Below are positions 32,697 through 45,864 of a DNA stretch of 64,000 nucleotides, piece by piece; position 1 is the first letter of the stretch; the number at the start of each line of letters is the position of its first letter. Source of the DNA: Uranotaenia lowii (lineage: Eukaryota > Arthropoda > Insecta > Diptera > Culicidae). The stretch is taken from positions 235,494,503-235,558,502 of the forward strand of contig NC_073692.1 of the NCBI RefSeq assembly GCF_029784155.1, given 5' to 3'. The notes beneath the pieces were generated by a model. That model was not told where the DNA came from and searched no databases. It was given only the letters and a program-made list of their open reading frames with translations. Position numbers and translations under genes: made by a program.

Positions 32697-32990
32697 GCGC
32701 AGATATTTAAGGCTGCTGCTGTTTGTTTTGATTTGGCCTTCCGGTGGAATAAGACGGAATTGGCGTTAGAACCGCAGATATTTAATGCTGCTGCAACTGA
32801 TTGTTTTGATTTGGCCTTCCGGTGAAATAAGACGGAATTGACGTTAGAAGCGCAGATATTAAAGACTGCTGCTGCTGATTGTTTTGTTTTGGCCTTCCGG
32901 TGAAATAAGACGGAAGTGTTCTGTTATGTTTGTTATGATTTGGCTTTCCGGTGAAAAAAAGGCGGAATGGATTTGGAAGCACAGATTTTC
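32697..32990 (+). repeat. Minisatellite, unit about 74-79 bp, 3 to 4 units
   Basis: Units start CGCAGATATTTAA (32699, 32773, 32851) and contain GATTTGGCCTTCCGGTG and AATAAGACGGAATTG. The last unit is truncated and more diverged. On the minus strand the units read as repeats of PSYFTGRP and NNQ tracts, but the frame is short and I do not regard it as a gene. Confidence 0.7.
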
Positions 32991-34384
32991 AGAACTGTTG
33001 CGCCAAGGGTGAGTTTGTATTGGATAGGTACAATGGAAAAAATCCACATTTAGGATGTATGTTTCCTCACACATACGGTCGTCAAAACTGATCTACGCAT
33101 AGATTTCATATACTTCATATGAACATCTTATGTCACACATAAATTGTATATTCAAAACATGAAGTTTATATGATATGACAGATACATTCTATGATTTTCT
33201 TCTTTGAAAATTTCCATATATTCAAAATGGCCACCCTGAAGAAAAAGTTGGTGTGCCCGTTTAAGTGTAAACATTTTAATTAGGTAAGTATTACTCTATT
33301 AAAATTAAAGCATCGATCATTATTGATCTCTTCTGTTGTCCCCTACAGGAAGCTAATCCCTGACTACTGCCATAGCAGGAAAGGACGTCCGTCGGCCTGG
33401 TGTCGATCAAAGCCGTCGATATGCTTCAATTAACGTCGTCTTAGCTGGTGATTTTCCGGTGCGGAATTCTCATTTCTGTTCCAATGGAATACGAACGCTA
33501 GACATGTAAGTATTAGCTTAGCATTTTTATATTTCTTTCTAATAACAATAAATATTTCAAAAATGTTTCGAGCCAGCACCTCACATTTTTTTATTTCCCT
33601 CCGAAAACTTATTCGAACAAAATAAAAAGCCTTCGACTAGGCAAGCACTTAAACGCCTAGATGTAGGCAGATGTTTGAGTGCAATATAGGCTTTTAATAT
33701 TTATGTGTGGGGTTTTAGAACTTTTATGTGTCGCATAAAAAAGTCATAATTATGAATTCTATATGTGTGGACACGTTATTTTCAAATGGGAATCACATTT
33801 CTAAACTCTATAAGACTAACACATATCCCCAATATGAGTTGTTTTGCTGTGCTGAAATCGTCCTGTAATTTCAGCTGCTAAAAATACGGGACGAAATCGT
33901 CCCAGTCACAGGAGAAAAGATTAAGGGTGTCATTTTTCTATCAAGCGAAAGTTGTATTCCATTGAACCCAACGCTGACTTTTTTTCATTGGCTGCGAACT
34001 TGCAAATATCTCTCAATGAATCCATGCGATGCTTCCAATTGGACCCGCGAGTCAAGGTACCTATCGGGATTCCTTCTGTACTTGGCGGTCGCACGACATT
34101 TGGGGTGGCCAACTCAATCGTCAATTCGGACTATCTTGCCGTCATTAGTGTGAGCAGACTGTCCAATTCGTATTTTTTCGTCATCGGCACAGTTCTTTTT
34201 CAAATTTCTACCATCAAGCTTCGGGCCTTTCTGTTGACACCGGTTGGGTTTCATGTTCGCGTCAACTTTATTGTGCGCCATATTTGGCTATACGGTACAT
34301 ACCTTGGACCTGTGAGGCCCCTGCGTAAGTAAGCACCATTCAACGGAAAACAGAGAGAAAAAAATTAAAAACCGGCCGTCGCGT
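32991..34384. other. Non-coding stretch with exon-like splice signals
   Basis: A segment 33351-33506 lies between a good acceptor (TTCTGTTGTCCCCTACAG) and a good donor (CAT|GTAAGTATT). An upstream donor-like TTAG|GTAAGTATT lies at 33281. The segment has stops in all frames, so at most it is an untranslated exon. A 126-codon frame at 33952-34332 starts at TTG and has no recognised domain. Confidence 0.3.
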
Positions 34385-34549
34385 ATGTCCAAAAACGAAC
34401 AGGATCGCAAGATAAAATATCGAGATATACCGTTCTGTGTATGTGGTGTTCCCAATCCACAGCCAAAAGATAAAGGTAAGCCAAACAGTTTCCAAGAGTC
34501 CAACATGAGGTTCTTTCACATTCTATAGACTTAGTCACCCCGGGTGAAG
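34385..34549 (+). CDS. Weak candidate small spliced gene, start exons
   Basis: An ATG at 34385 opens a 30-codon stretch, MSKNEQDRKIKYRDIPF then CVCGVPNP, ending at a good donor AAAG|GTAAGC. A 53-bp intron (34476-34528, ending TTCTATAG) leads to a 21-nt exon whose phase fits, giving DLVTPGE, followed by another donor GAAG|GTAAGA. Downstream a possible acceptor GCCCGGCTCAG occurs near 34633, and an AATAAA lies near 34749. Consistent phase and insect-sized introns are suggestive. The peptide matches nothing I recognise and is very short, so it could be chance. Confidence 0.25.
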
Positions 34550-34759
34550 GTAAGATATCCAAAACAACTCTATCAGAAATTGGTCACCAACAACGGTGGG
34601 TCTTCTGGGGGTCCGGTTGTTGCCCGGCTCAGTTCTTCGGCTCGATCGGACGCCCTGCTGTTTGAGGTTGAATTATTTTATGCAGTGACGGGCATATTTT
34701 GCCATCAGAGGTCGGATGCGACCCCAAGCGATTGCCCAACAAGTCGAAATAAAGTTGCG

Positions 34760-36377
34760 TAGTAAAGGTAGCATTCAATGGGCGATATTTGTCAGCTATT
34801 GAATGGCGAATTGGGAGCAGATTGACTCTAAAAGGCTATTTATCTCAACCTTCTATGGAGCCTTTATTTTTGGTTGAGGTTAAAGCATGGTGTGAGATGA
34901 TCGCATAAGAGAATGATTGAAATATCTTAAAAGTGATTCGTAGATCAAGTGACAATGTGTGGTGTCGGTTTTTAACAGCAAAATTAGCTTGTTTCGCAGA
35001 ATATATCAAGCTCAGTAAAATGAAGGACTTCGCATCGCTATGCAAAAAGCATCGATGATATAGGTTCACCAATGCAGTAGGTCGCGTAATAATTGTTCGA
35101 TTTTGACGAATTGATTGAGATTCAAAAGGCATGGTTGCAATTCTTACGGTTTCAGCACACTAGGCCACAAATATTTATGCACCAGCATGATGTATAGCGA
35201 AGGTTGCACAAAAATGCATCCTGTAAATATTAAATATTTCTTAAGGTTTGTATTGTATCATGCAGACTGAACTTTAATTTAATTTAAATCAAACTTATGA
35301 ATTTTAATTAGCTATACGTGGGATAGTCAAGCTATTTTTTTACTTGGAGAGCAACAACAAACGATTAGTAACTTCTAATTCGAGTTTTTATTAGCTTTTT
35401 ATGAAATTAATTTTTACGGCCTTATCGGTGAAAGTTATGTTCTCATAGTGAGAACATTTCAAGAATTGAAAATTATAGATGGATAGAAGAAGATTAGAAG
35501 AAACCTATAGGTGTTGAAATGAGCGGGTAGAATTTTTTTTTAAGAAGCATTTTCACCACATACTTAACTTTTGTTCAATCACGGATCAACTATTTTGAAA
35601 TGTTAGAATCGGACAGGGTTGAGTCTAACACAACACAATAGTTGATCTTGCGTGGTTCGCACCGCGAAACTTGCAGTGCGAACGAACAAAAGGAAAGCAT
35701 GTGGTCGCTCTGAAAAGCTCCCGTAAACAGTACAACGGTTCTATCGACGTCAGACTTGTACCGGTTGTTATCTTTGCGAGCGATCCAATCGGGTTTGATT
35801 GTTTTCGCTTCGGTCGATAGGGTGGTACAGACTGGCTATCGATGCAAAGAACAACGTTTTTGATTTTTTATTAGCCAAATTTTAATTTTATTAATTAAGA
35901 TTAATTAAAAAGATAAGCTTTTTATAAAATTAAGAGAGAAGTTTGAAGATTTTTTTAACTATCCATGACCATAATTGAAAGCTCAATTGCCTACCTTCAG
36001 GCGTTTATTTCATGTTATATTAATTAAGCGTTAGTTGGGAGCTGGGTGAGGCAAATAGAAATTAACTGCTGCATTTTTTTACATTTCGACGAAAAACTGA
36101 GCAGTTTTCGGAAAGAGTTATAATCGTTTAATATAAAAGTTTATGCCGGAACTAAACGAAATCAACAAAACTATTATTATGTAGGTATGAGGCATACTCT
36201 GTTTGATGAAATTTGTAAACCTGTTCAATTTAAATCTTTCTTGAGGACTTTAAAAATAGTTCTATAATTGTTATTTTCGAAAAACAAAATTTGTTACCTA
36301 CTCACTGATCGGTGATTTAATCAGACCAACATTTGTGCGATTTTTTTTTGTTTTCCAGTACTGGGCTAGGAGAATGT
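34760..36377. other. Non-coding stretch
   Basis: No gene was recognised. About 35640-35860 is GC-richer and looks single-copy. The rest is AT-rich. Confidence 0.4.
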
Positions 36378-36381
36378 TTAA

Positions 36382-38191
36382 CACTAAACGTACCGGAGGC
36401 GGTCAAATGACGGTTTTTGAACTTTAAACGATGATTACGCCTTATATAATTGTTTTTTCGCAAATTTAACGACAGGACTATTTTTGTTTTTGAAATGCAA
36501 GTATTTTTGCGTTTTTAAATTTTTTTTAAGTGTTACGGTTTTCGAATAACGTATGTGGTATACCTATTCATACCGCGAGCGGTCAAATGACGGCAAATAC
36601 CGTTTTCGCTAAAACTCCCTTGTTTCTCAACCGATTTCTACCAAATTTATAGTTTTGAAAAGCTTTTAATTCGACTCAAATATGTTTCTCAGAAAATTTT
36701 CAGCTACAATCAATAACTTTAAAGTTATTTACAGTACAAAAAAAAATTTATGAAAAAACATGCTTCAGGGAAAAGGTTGTAAATCAGTTATTAAGTGCTC
36801 GAAAAAAATTTCACTTAGTGCCTGAGAAAGCTGAAGTTAGAAGCTATATGTTGCACATATGGAAATTTTTTTTAAAAATTTTCTAAGATCATGGCCACAA
36901 AAAACGTAAAAAAGTTGTGTAAAACCCGTACTTTTCAATCAATTAACCGCCAAAGCTGTTCTCGTAACAGTAGAAAATTTTGAAAAAGTGAATTGAAAAG
37001 TAGACGTAATTTGTCACATTTTGGCATCTTTAGATTTTTGAAATACGAAGTACATAATTTATGACGACTTTTCAAAGGTAGCTATTTTTCGAACTTTTTA
37101 TCAATTTTGATTTTCTAAGACAATTCTTACACCTAAGCTCAGCTTTGCACTGGATTTTGAGTACGTTAACGTAAGGTTTAGGCAATAAAACTATATGCAA
37201 AAGAAAGCTTATTTCATACCGGTTCTAGTGGTGTAACTGCATTGGCGGTGCAATGCTTGGCAAAAATATGATAAATAAAACAGTGAACTTGTTTCTGAAT
37301 TTTGAGAAGTCAGCACAAATTCTTGCTTGGTAGACGGGCGCAGTGGGTGGTAATATTTCAAAGCAATTTTGCACACGAAGACGGATGAAAAGAAACGAAA
37401 AAACAAACAAGCATTAGCTCAAATTTTCTAGTTTTACTTTCAGAAATATATTTATTATATTTTTGTAAAACATTGCACCGCCAATGCAGTTACATCACTA
37501 GAACCGGCATGAAATTTGCTTTCTTTTGCATATAGTTTTATTGCCTAAACTATTCGTTAACGTACTCAAAATCCAGTGCAAAGCTGAATTTGGGTGTAGG
37601 GATTGTCTCAGAAAATCCAGATTCATAAAAAGTTCGCAAAACAACTACCTTTGAAAAGCCGTCAAAAATTATGTATTTAGTATTTTAAAAATCTAAAGAT
37701 GCCAAAATGTGACAAATTACGTCAACTTTCCAATTCACTTTTTCAAAATTTTTCACTGTAACAGGAACAGCTTTGACAGTTGATTGATTGAAAAGTACGA
37801 GTTTTACACAACTTTTTTACATTTTTTGTGGCCATGATCTTAGAAAATTTTTTAAAAAAATTTCCATATGTGCAACATATAGCTTCTAACTTCAGCTTTC
37901 TCAGGCACTAAGTGGAATTTTTTTCAAGCACTTAATAACTGAGTTACAACCTTTTCCCTGAAGCATGTTTTTTCATAAAATTTTTTTTGTACTGTAAATA
38001 ACTTTAAAGTTATTGATCGTAGCTGAAAATTTTCTGAGAAACATATTTGAGTCGAATTAAAAGCTTTTCAAAACTATAAATTTGGTAGAAATCGGTTGAG
38101 AAACAAGGGAGTTTTAGCGAAAACGGTGTTTGCCGTCATTTGACCGCTCGCGGTATGAATAGGTATATACAAAGTGTCGGTATGTTTAGTG
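36382..38191. mobile_element. 1.8-kb foldback element flanked by TTAA
   Basis: The termini are CACTAAACGTACCGG on the left and the inverse of CACTAAACATACCG on the right, each next to TTAA (36378-36381 and 38192-38195), the piggyBac-type target. The two halves are inverted copies that meet near 37360. The phrase CGGTCAAATGACGG occurs at 36400-36413 and 36580-36593, and inverted at 38133-38146. The left end has about 150 bp that the right end lacks. There is no coding region. A degenerate relative lies at 53930-54530. Confidence 0.7.
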
Positions 38192-38195
38192 TTAA

Positions 38196-39198
38196 TGGTT
38201 ATGCCGTCAACTAAATCGGTAGCTCGGTCAATCTAACAATCTGTAATCAGAATCGCTTAATTTAGTGTTACAGTTAGTGATTGTTTATTTGGATAAATTA
38301 TCGCTTATCGCTGTTGGAGAAAGAAAAAATAAGCAAAATCACAAATTTTTTATTTTATTTTATTATCATATTTTAAATCATATTTTTGATGGCTTCGAAA
38401 TATCAATAAGTTTCAGTTTCATTTTTTTCTGTTTTCCACCCATGCTCCTGGAAAGCTTCAAGGTGTTGCATAAATTCAGGGGTAAAAACAATCCTAAGAA
38501 TTGTTTATTCTTTTTTCTATAATCCCAGTGAAAATTGAGATTCTTCGTCTTCTGGGATATGCTTCGGATATCAACTTTTGAACCGGAATACGAAAAACGA
38601 ATTTATTATACCCACATCATCAGACCGTTTGAGCTTTTAAATAATTTAGTGGTGGCATAAATAATTTAGTAGTGATCTTCAGTTCGTTAGCTCATTAAAA
38701 GTTTGGCGAGAAAATTCATTCGCAAGCAAATGCGAAGCGGAATGTGAACGGTTAGAGGATAACTGTTTTTGGGCCAAACACTTGGAATTCTGAATTCGAG
38801 AAAATAACCAAACTAAACGTTGTTCAGCCAGGAATATTTGCATAATTAATAAAATTAATTGAACTTTAAAAAACACCTACCTCAGCAAGTGAAATATGTT
38901 TTAAGAAAGCTCTATCTTTTTTCAGCGAACAGAAGCAGTAAAATTCAAACGTATTTTTCTACATTTAATATTAACCCTTAAACAAAATTGATATTTTCAG
39001 AATGTGATTATTCCTACGTAGCGCTCTGCTCGAAAAATATGACGTGCATAATTCGAGCAGATTGCTTTTATGTTTATGTTTACGTTTTCGAGCGCGTAGC
39101 GCACCGCGGCACCGCATCGATTTTCAACGGATGGACGGACAGATCGTAAATTTAAATTGTAATTTTTATCGTTAAATCCCAAACATCAAGTGATTAAA
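38196..39198 (+). promoter_or_regulatory. Upstream region of the Myb/SANT-like gene
   Basis: No transposon was recognised. The last 200 bp before the ATG are GC-richer around 39090-39125 and probably hold the 5' UTR and promoter. I cannot place a transcription start. Confidence 0.3.
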
Positions 39199-40125
39199 AT
39201 GACCGCAATGGTAAGTTACACTGTTGATTTTTATCTCAACTCAAAATTAAGCTGTTATCTCCAGCAGAAACATAGTCCATTGGCGCCTAAAATTTGGAAA
39301 CGCGACGAAATTTTATCATTCTTGGATGTATTCGAGGCAACCTTCCACGCCTCGGTATCTGACCCATTTGATTCGGAAGCGGAAATGTGGGAGTGCATCT
39401 CCAGTAAACTTTCGGACCAAAACATCACCGCTTCGGCCAGGCACTGTCAGAGCAAGTGGAACCTGCTGTACAAAACCTATATGAACAATCAGAACCATCA
39501 GGGAGTGTTCTTTTCGAAAATCAAACAGATAGTACAATTTTCGCAACAGTTGGGAGATTCGGATAGTATAGAAATCCAGGACGAGCAGATTCCGGTGAGT
39601 GGCCAGGATGTTGTGGTTGCCCAGGAAAACATGGACGAATCAGAAAAGGAAGAAACGGAAGAAAGACAAAATTGTGATGAACTAGAAGAAACACATTTAA
39701 ATGATAATGCCGTACAAACGATTGATACTAAAACAGAAGAATCTCCTAGTAAATTTAGTATAAAACGTGCAGCATCACCAATAGAAACAGAAGACATCCC
39801 ATTCCTGGAAATCCCTTTAAAACGCGTGAAAATTGAAAACAATCAATCATCTAAGAAAATAACACAACATAAAGAACAGGTTCTTGACGTAGTCCTTGAG
39901 GCGCCTTCAGATGAAAGCGAAAGTGGACAGACACAAAAACAGCCAAATCCTTCGGACATTACGATAGATTTGAAGGATTTCGTACTATCTCTCGCCAGCA
40001 AAATGGAACACATATTAAAAGTTCAACTCGAACTGAACCAACGCCTCGAACGTTTGGAAAATCTTCAAATTGAAAATAACCAGTTATTATCGGAAATACA
40101 TAGCAAAATAAGCCAAAAGCGATGA
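39199..40125 (+). CDS. Myb/SANT-like (MADF/trihelix-type) DNA-binding protein
   Basis: Probable nuclear DNA-binding regulator. An N-terminal helical domain has the spaced aromatics of Myb/SANT-like folds: KIWKRDEILSFLDVF, then MWECISSKL, then ARHCQSKWNLLYKTYM. An acidic Glu/Asp-rich linker, a basic KRAASP and LKRVKIE region (possible nuclear signal) and a C-terminal Leu/Glu/Gln coiled coil from about LKDFVLSLASKMEHIL to the end follow. I start at ATG 39199. Bases 39211-39264 look like an intron (ATG|GTAAGT donor, TTATCTCCAG acceptor). It is 54 nt and stop-free, so splicing removes 18 residues without changing frame. Removing it puts the domain right after a 4-residue start. Whether it is spliced, retained or both needs RNA data. 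No known orthologue name is assigned. Confidence 0.75.
   Translation: MTAMVSYTVDFYLNSKLSCYLQQKHSPLAPKIWKRDEILSFLDVFEATFHASVSDPFDSEAEMWECISSKLSDQNITASARHCQSKWNLLYKTYMNNQNHQGVFFSKIKQIVQFSQQLGDSDSIEIQDEQIPVSGQDVVVAQENMDESEKEETEERQNCDELEETHLNDNAVQTIDTKTEESPSKFSIKRAASPIETEDIPFLEIPLKRVKIENNQSSKKITQHKEQVLDVVLEAPSDESESGQTQKQPNPSDITIDLKDFVLSLASKMEHILKVQLELNQRLERLENLQIENNQLLSEIHSKISQKR
39211..39264 (+). other. Probable 54-nt in-frame intron
   Basis: The donor GTAAGT is a perfect consensus and the acceptor TTATCTCCAG has a pyrimidine tract. The length is typical of small insect introns. The encoded residues (YTVDFYLNSKLSCYL) are hydrophobic and unlike the rest of the protein, favouring an intron. Confidence 0.65.
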
Positions 40126-41857
40126 AAATGTTGTACACTTTGACTTGAGCTAACCCTCTATTTAGATTTTGTTTTGTCTAGCTTCCTTTTAATCTATTTA
40201 TTCCGGGGTTTATAATGTCTTGCGCGCGAAGTGGTGTCCACAAATTCTCATTCGTTTGAGTAGATCCTAAAGAAAAACTGCTTTTCGAAAAATTGCAAGC
40301 CGCAAGTCTCCTCACAAATATAGGCAACGTAAATGTAGATGAAGTTGATGTTAATATGAACACATTTCAACAACCAAAAACGTAGTTCTAGTTGCATAGT
40401 TTAGACTAGGCTTAACGTTTGAGTAATGAAAAGTAAAGTTTAACTAGAACATCACTGAGTGCGTATCCATTAAATATCTTAAATTTTAGGATTAAGAAGT
40501 AGCAATCATATCTCAATTATAAAACCAATAATCGAATAAGGATAGTTGTCATCGAATAATCAAAATTAATTGTGCATACAGTTTATTAAAAAATGAATCA
40601 TATTTCAAAAATAAAATATAAAACAGTCTTTTCTATATAAGAACAACAATTTATGGGGCATTTAATGCGTTCTCCTGAAAGAAGCGGATAGATAGGGGTT
40701 AATAAAAATTCGATTAAAAAATATAAAATCAAACCGTTGGTTAGTCATCAAAACAAAAGCTTGTCAATGTTGAAAGCAGATGTATCTTTATTGTTCTTAA
40801 TCGTTTTGTTTTTTTCCTCATTCAGCTGAAAACAGTACAGTTATTGTGGTAATAAAACATACGTTTATAATTAATCCTATTACAGTACACATAGTTGAAC
40901 CTCTCACTACACTTAGAAAATAATAGTGGTTTCGTGTGATTAAAAAGGCACTTTTAGTATGCTATCGCAACAGTTAAAAAACAAAAGGAATAATCATCCT
41001 GCACAGAATCATTGCATTTTTCACTTTGCTGGTAAAAAAGCAACAGGCAAATCGATCAACTTTTCCAACCGATTGAAATGAGGAAAGAATATTGGTCTGG
41101 TTTTCTGACTTCATGTTTCTTGAATATTTCGTCCTAGTCTAGATTGTAGGTGTTCTTGAAAACTTCAAGTATTTCCTTGTTTTTCTTCCGCGATCTCCTT
41201 CCACTTTTTCAATACAAATAAGAGAGGAAAAGTATTACTAAGTTGGCAATTTTTCTTTTGTTTCTTTTTTTTTAAAAAGGTGGTTTGTACTTTCGCCTGT
41301 AATTATTGTGGTTCATAATGCCTTCAATGCTATCTGAACACATCTGTTTGGTAGAAATTATGCTCGAGAATGTGTGTTTACGTACTATGAATTAAGTTTG
41401 AGATGTTTCGATGCGTCAATGACGCTAAGTATACAACTTTTAAACGATTACGTGCTAGGAATATCGTGCGATTATTACGCTTAGTAAGTGGAAAACGAAG
41501 AAACAAACATATGGAATAAGGTCTCGTGATCGTATGAAATCTCACATGTCTATATAACACATTTTGGACGATCTTTAAGATCTTCTTCATATTGGTTTAA
41601 TCTAAATACTGAATGTTGAACCCGTTTTATAAGTACCGATCATTTTTGTCTTACATGATGAATCATTTTACGTAATTATATGAGCTAAGGAAACGATTAG
41701 AAAAACCGAAAAAACAGTTACTGGTTACAAACAAAAATATCATCAACATGTTAAGGGGAAATGCACAAACTGTCGGCCTAACTGTGTTACAAAATGCTAG
41801 AAACAAAATCTAGTTAAAAGCTTCCTAACAAAACGAAAAACAGTAAAAATTCAATAG
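40126..41857. other. Tail-to-tail intergenic region with poly(A) signals
   Basis: It holds the 3' UTR of the plus-strand Myb/SANT-like gene and that of the minus-strand transporter. AATAAA occurs at 40610-40615 on the plus strand and at 40787-40792 on the minus strand. If both are used, the transcripts end about 170 bp apart and the transporter 3' UTR is about 1.07 kb. No other gene was recognised. Confidence 0.45.
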
Positions 41858-42353
<496 letters not shown>

Positions 42354-42393
42354 TTAGATTCAGATTTCAAACCAGTTATTTGCGGTATCATCA

Positions 42394-43149
<756 letters not shown>

Positions 43150-43203
43150 TTAATATTGAAATTTATCGAATACATTTGAAAACAATTTATGAATATAATC
43201 TAC

Positions 43204-43421
43204 CTTTCTTGAAGATTGTACGCCCGAATGGTTTGAGCACCCTGGATCGACTCGCCGAAGTGTGAGTAGATTGGCGACCGTGACACCGACTCCAGTCGTT
43301 TGAGCTGCCGCGAAGTGGCGACATAGAAACGCTGAACAGCCCAGTACAGAATGCCGATGGGTAGAATGACGGCGGCAAAAATTGGCGTGGATATGCTTAT
43401 GACCACCAAAGTGGCTACCAC
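43204..43421 (-). CDS. MRP: MRP-type ABC transporter, constitutive exon after the variable exon
   Basis: 218 nt. It starts in phase 0 with [15 protein letters not shown], a membrane helix, and continues with the MRP hallmark [18 protein letters not shown] and ending [12 protein letters not shown]. The donor is GAAAG|GTAGAT. All five upstream variable exons end with a complete Glu codon before GT, so each can join this exon's GTG codon in frame. The acceptor (CATCTAAAG) has a weak pyrimidine tract, which might matter for regulated choice of the upstream exon. Confidence 0.93.
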
Positions 43422-44827
43422 CTTTAGATGTGGATTGAAGTGATTTCGTGATAAGGAATCAAAAAGTGGATATATTAGTACATGTTTAACATATTTTTCC
43501 GAATAAATAATAATGAAAACTACAGAAAATTCTACTACATGTGGGATTTGTTCGTTGAAGTTCTATCTAGAGCAAACGAGACAAACAAGCTGGAACGCAG
43601 CCATCAAATCCCACATTCGGATTAGACTACAGTTTTAACAATACTAAACGCTTTACTACTACTTGGGTTAATAAAAATACAATCTAGTACAATCAATAGT
43701 TCATTGCATTGAAGACTGTCGCGAGAACAGTCCCCTTTAGAGGTAAATTTAACTGAATGAGCCTAGTTTTAGATTTCGTTGACAATTCAAGCTTGATTAT
43801 ATTGGTGGTTATATAAAAATGCGCATTTAAAATGGATTAAAACAAATGGAAAAGCATATTTTCAAACACAGAAAAGCCAAGGTGATCATTGCGATATATT
43901 GATGAAACATTTACACCTTGATGATATGACTTTTTTTAATCTTGTATCTCTTTTGGATATATTTTTATTATACTTAAAAATGAATGTTTTTTATGTACTA
44001 TCTGACGTTTTTTATGTCTGCCATTTGGAAAAAAGAGTTTGTTTAAAGAATTTCAAGAATATGTATTTAATTAGATAATTTTAGAATATGTTTCTATCTA
44101 CCCATAGTTCATTTTACAACTATTGCTCAAAAAAAAAATCTGGAATAAAAAAAACTCCCATAAAAAATTAAAAAACATCATAGCAAAGCAAGGAGTGCTA
44201 AGCGTCAAAAACCATTTACAGATTACTGAAAAATAATCTCCTGCATTGCATGAACATTTAAAAGCTCAATCCCCGTTTTAGTAACATTTAGGCCCAACCC
44301 TCAAAAAGTGGAAACTTATTTCAGTAACTGCTGAGCCGATTTTCACCACAATGGTCATCATGAATTGCTTGAAATCTCAAGATCTTTTTATTATAAATAC
44401 ACAGTTTTCTCAATTTCACTTTCATCATGTTTTGAGCTAAATATCAAAATGTAGAGGCAACTTTTTATTTGATGAACCAATTTTTCAAAAATTTAAAGTG
44501 ATTTTACATTCCACCGACGAAGCGTAGAAACATGGTTAGAATGCTTTTTCTAGTTATCTTTTGCCCCTAAGAATTTTTATTACTAGAGGGGTCTTGACCT
44601 CCCTCTGAAGGTGCTCCACGGAGTTTGGGTAGAATGAACGCAGTGTTGAATTCCCAGAAAAAAGTTCCACGGAGTTGGAGTTTATCGTCCTAACGATTAT
44701 CGAAATGGATTATTTTTTTATCCCATAAAACGAACTCTACTTTTTCGTGAAAACATTTGGTCAGTAACGTGATGAATTCTTTCAAAACAATATTTAAGCC
44801 GAGAAAATCTGTGATGTTATACAAATA
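43422..44827 (-). other. MRP intron, no feature recognised
   Basis: Part of the 7.3-kb intron between the nearest variable exon (50767) and the constitutive exon (43421). It is AT-rich, with no repeat boundary or extra exon copy seen. Confidence 0.5.
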
Positions 44828-45700
44828 CAGTAAGGTTTTTTTACGCGGTAATACGTACCGCATGAAAAAACCATGTAAAAAACTTTTGAAGTTTGGACAA
44901 GGAGGCAATTGTCATGACAATGACATTGAGAACTTAGACCTGGGACCTGAGACATTAGACAATAGACATTATGAGACCTGAGATCTAAGACATTGGACTT
45001 ATACAATATTAGATCTGTAATCTGATTTGTACTAGTGAACCTACATGAAGAGAATCGACACCCGAAACACAAAATTCCAAAAATTTATGTTCTAATTCAG
45101 GAAAACAATTTTTAAGCTGGTCGGATGAATTTATGATTAGAAACAATTTTTTTTCACTGTTCTGGTGGTACTTGTTCGTAGTTAGAAAATTATCTGATTG
45201 TTAACAAAATTCAAATAATTCATAGGGTTTATCACGATCAACCGGGCATCGAATTCAGTGTTGTCCCAGGTCCCAGTCCCAGGTCTCATATCTCATGTCT
45301 GTTGTCTCAGGTCTCACGTCTCAGGTCTCACGTCTCACGTCTCAGGTCTCAAGTCTCAGGTCTCAAATCTCAGGTCTAAAGTCTCAGGTCTCCGGTCTCA
45401 TGTATCCGGTCTCATGTCTCCGGTCTCAAGTCTCATGTCTCTTGGCTCAGGTCTTAAGTCTCATGTCGTAGGTCTCATGTCTCATGTCTTATGCCTTATG
45501 TCTTATGTTTCATGCTAATGTCTTAAGTCTTATGTCTCAGGTCTCATGTCTTTTATCTGAGATTCTGACATATAAAAAAAATCTAAGTGTTTTGCTTTGA
45601 GCAGGATTTGAAATATTTTCTTTCAAATACCGCGTAAATTGCGAAAACCGCGTATAAAAATCGCGTTAGTTCCCGAAAACCGCGTAAAAAAACTTTACTG
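44828..45700. mobile_element. pogo/Tigger-like MITE containing a heptamer minisatellite
   Basis: The ends CAGTAAGGTTTTTTTACGCG and CGCGTAAAAAAACTTTACTG are near-perfect inverses, with TA at 44826-44827 and 45701-45702. Ends beginning CAGT with ACGCGG resemble pogo/Tigger-type elements. It has no transposase. The middle carries a GTCTCAG-type heptamer array. Confidence 0.7.
45271..45556 (+). repeat. GTCTCAG heptamer minisatellite
   Basis: About 40 near-tandem copies of a 7-bp unit (GTCTCAG, GTCTCAC, GTCTCAT, GTCTCAA). A short patch of the same words in the opposite orientation (GACCTGAGACATTAGACAA) lies near 44938-45000, inside the same MITE. Frames read as SHVSGLRS-type repeats and are not genes. 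Confidence 0.9.
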
Positions 45701-45704
45701 TACT

Positions 45705-45864
45705 TTTTTTTTTTTTTTTGTTTCGATTATAGTCGTTTTACCATCTTTATGGCATTCGCGACTTTATCAACGTTGCAGTTAGCGGATCGTTATTGAAAAA
45801 CTATCCGGTACAACTGTGTTCGATGTTTACTCTTGGGCTCGAACTCGCGGACATCGACTCATCG
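45705..45864 (-). mobile_element. 5'-truncated tRNA-derived SINE
   Basis: On the minus strand it begins near GAGTCGATGTCCGCGAGTTC, with a B-box-like GAGTTCGAGCCC, and ends in an A tract (T run from 45705). A 12-bp duplication CTTTACTGTACT lies on both sides (45693-45704 and 45865-45876). The left copy is the terminus of the pogo-like MITE, so the SINE landed exactly at that terminus. Confidence 0.75.

Noticed and set aside
33351..33506. Coding exon
   Set aside because: Good splice-like borders but stops in every frame, so at most an untranslated exon.
45258..45518. Ser-His-Val-Ser-Gly repeat protein frame
   Set aside because: Translation of the GTCTCAG minisatellite, not a gene.
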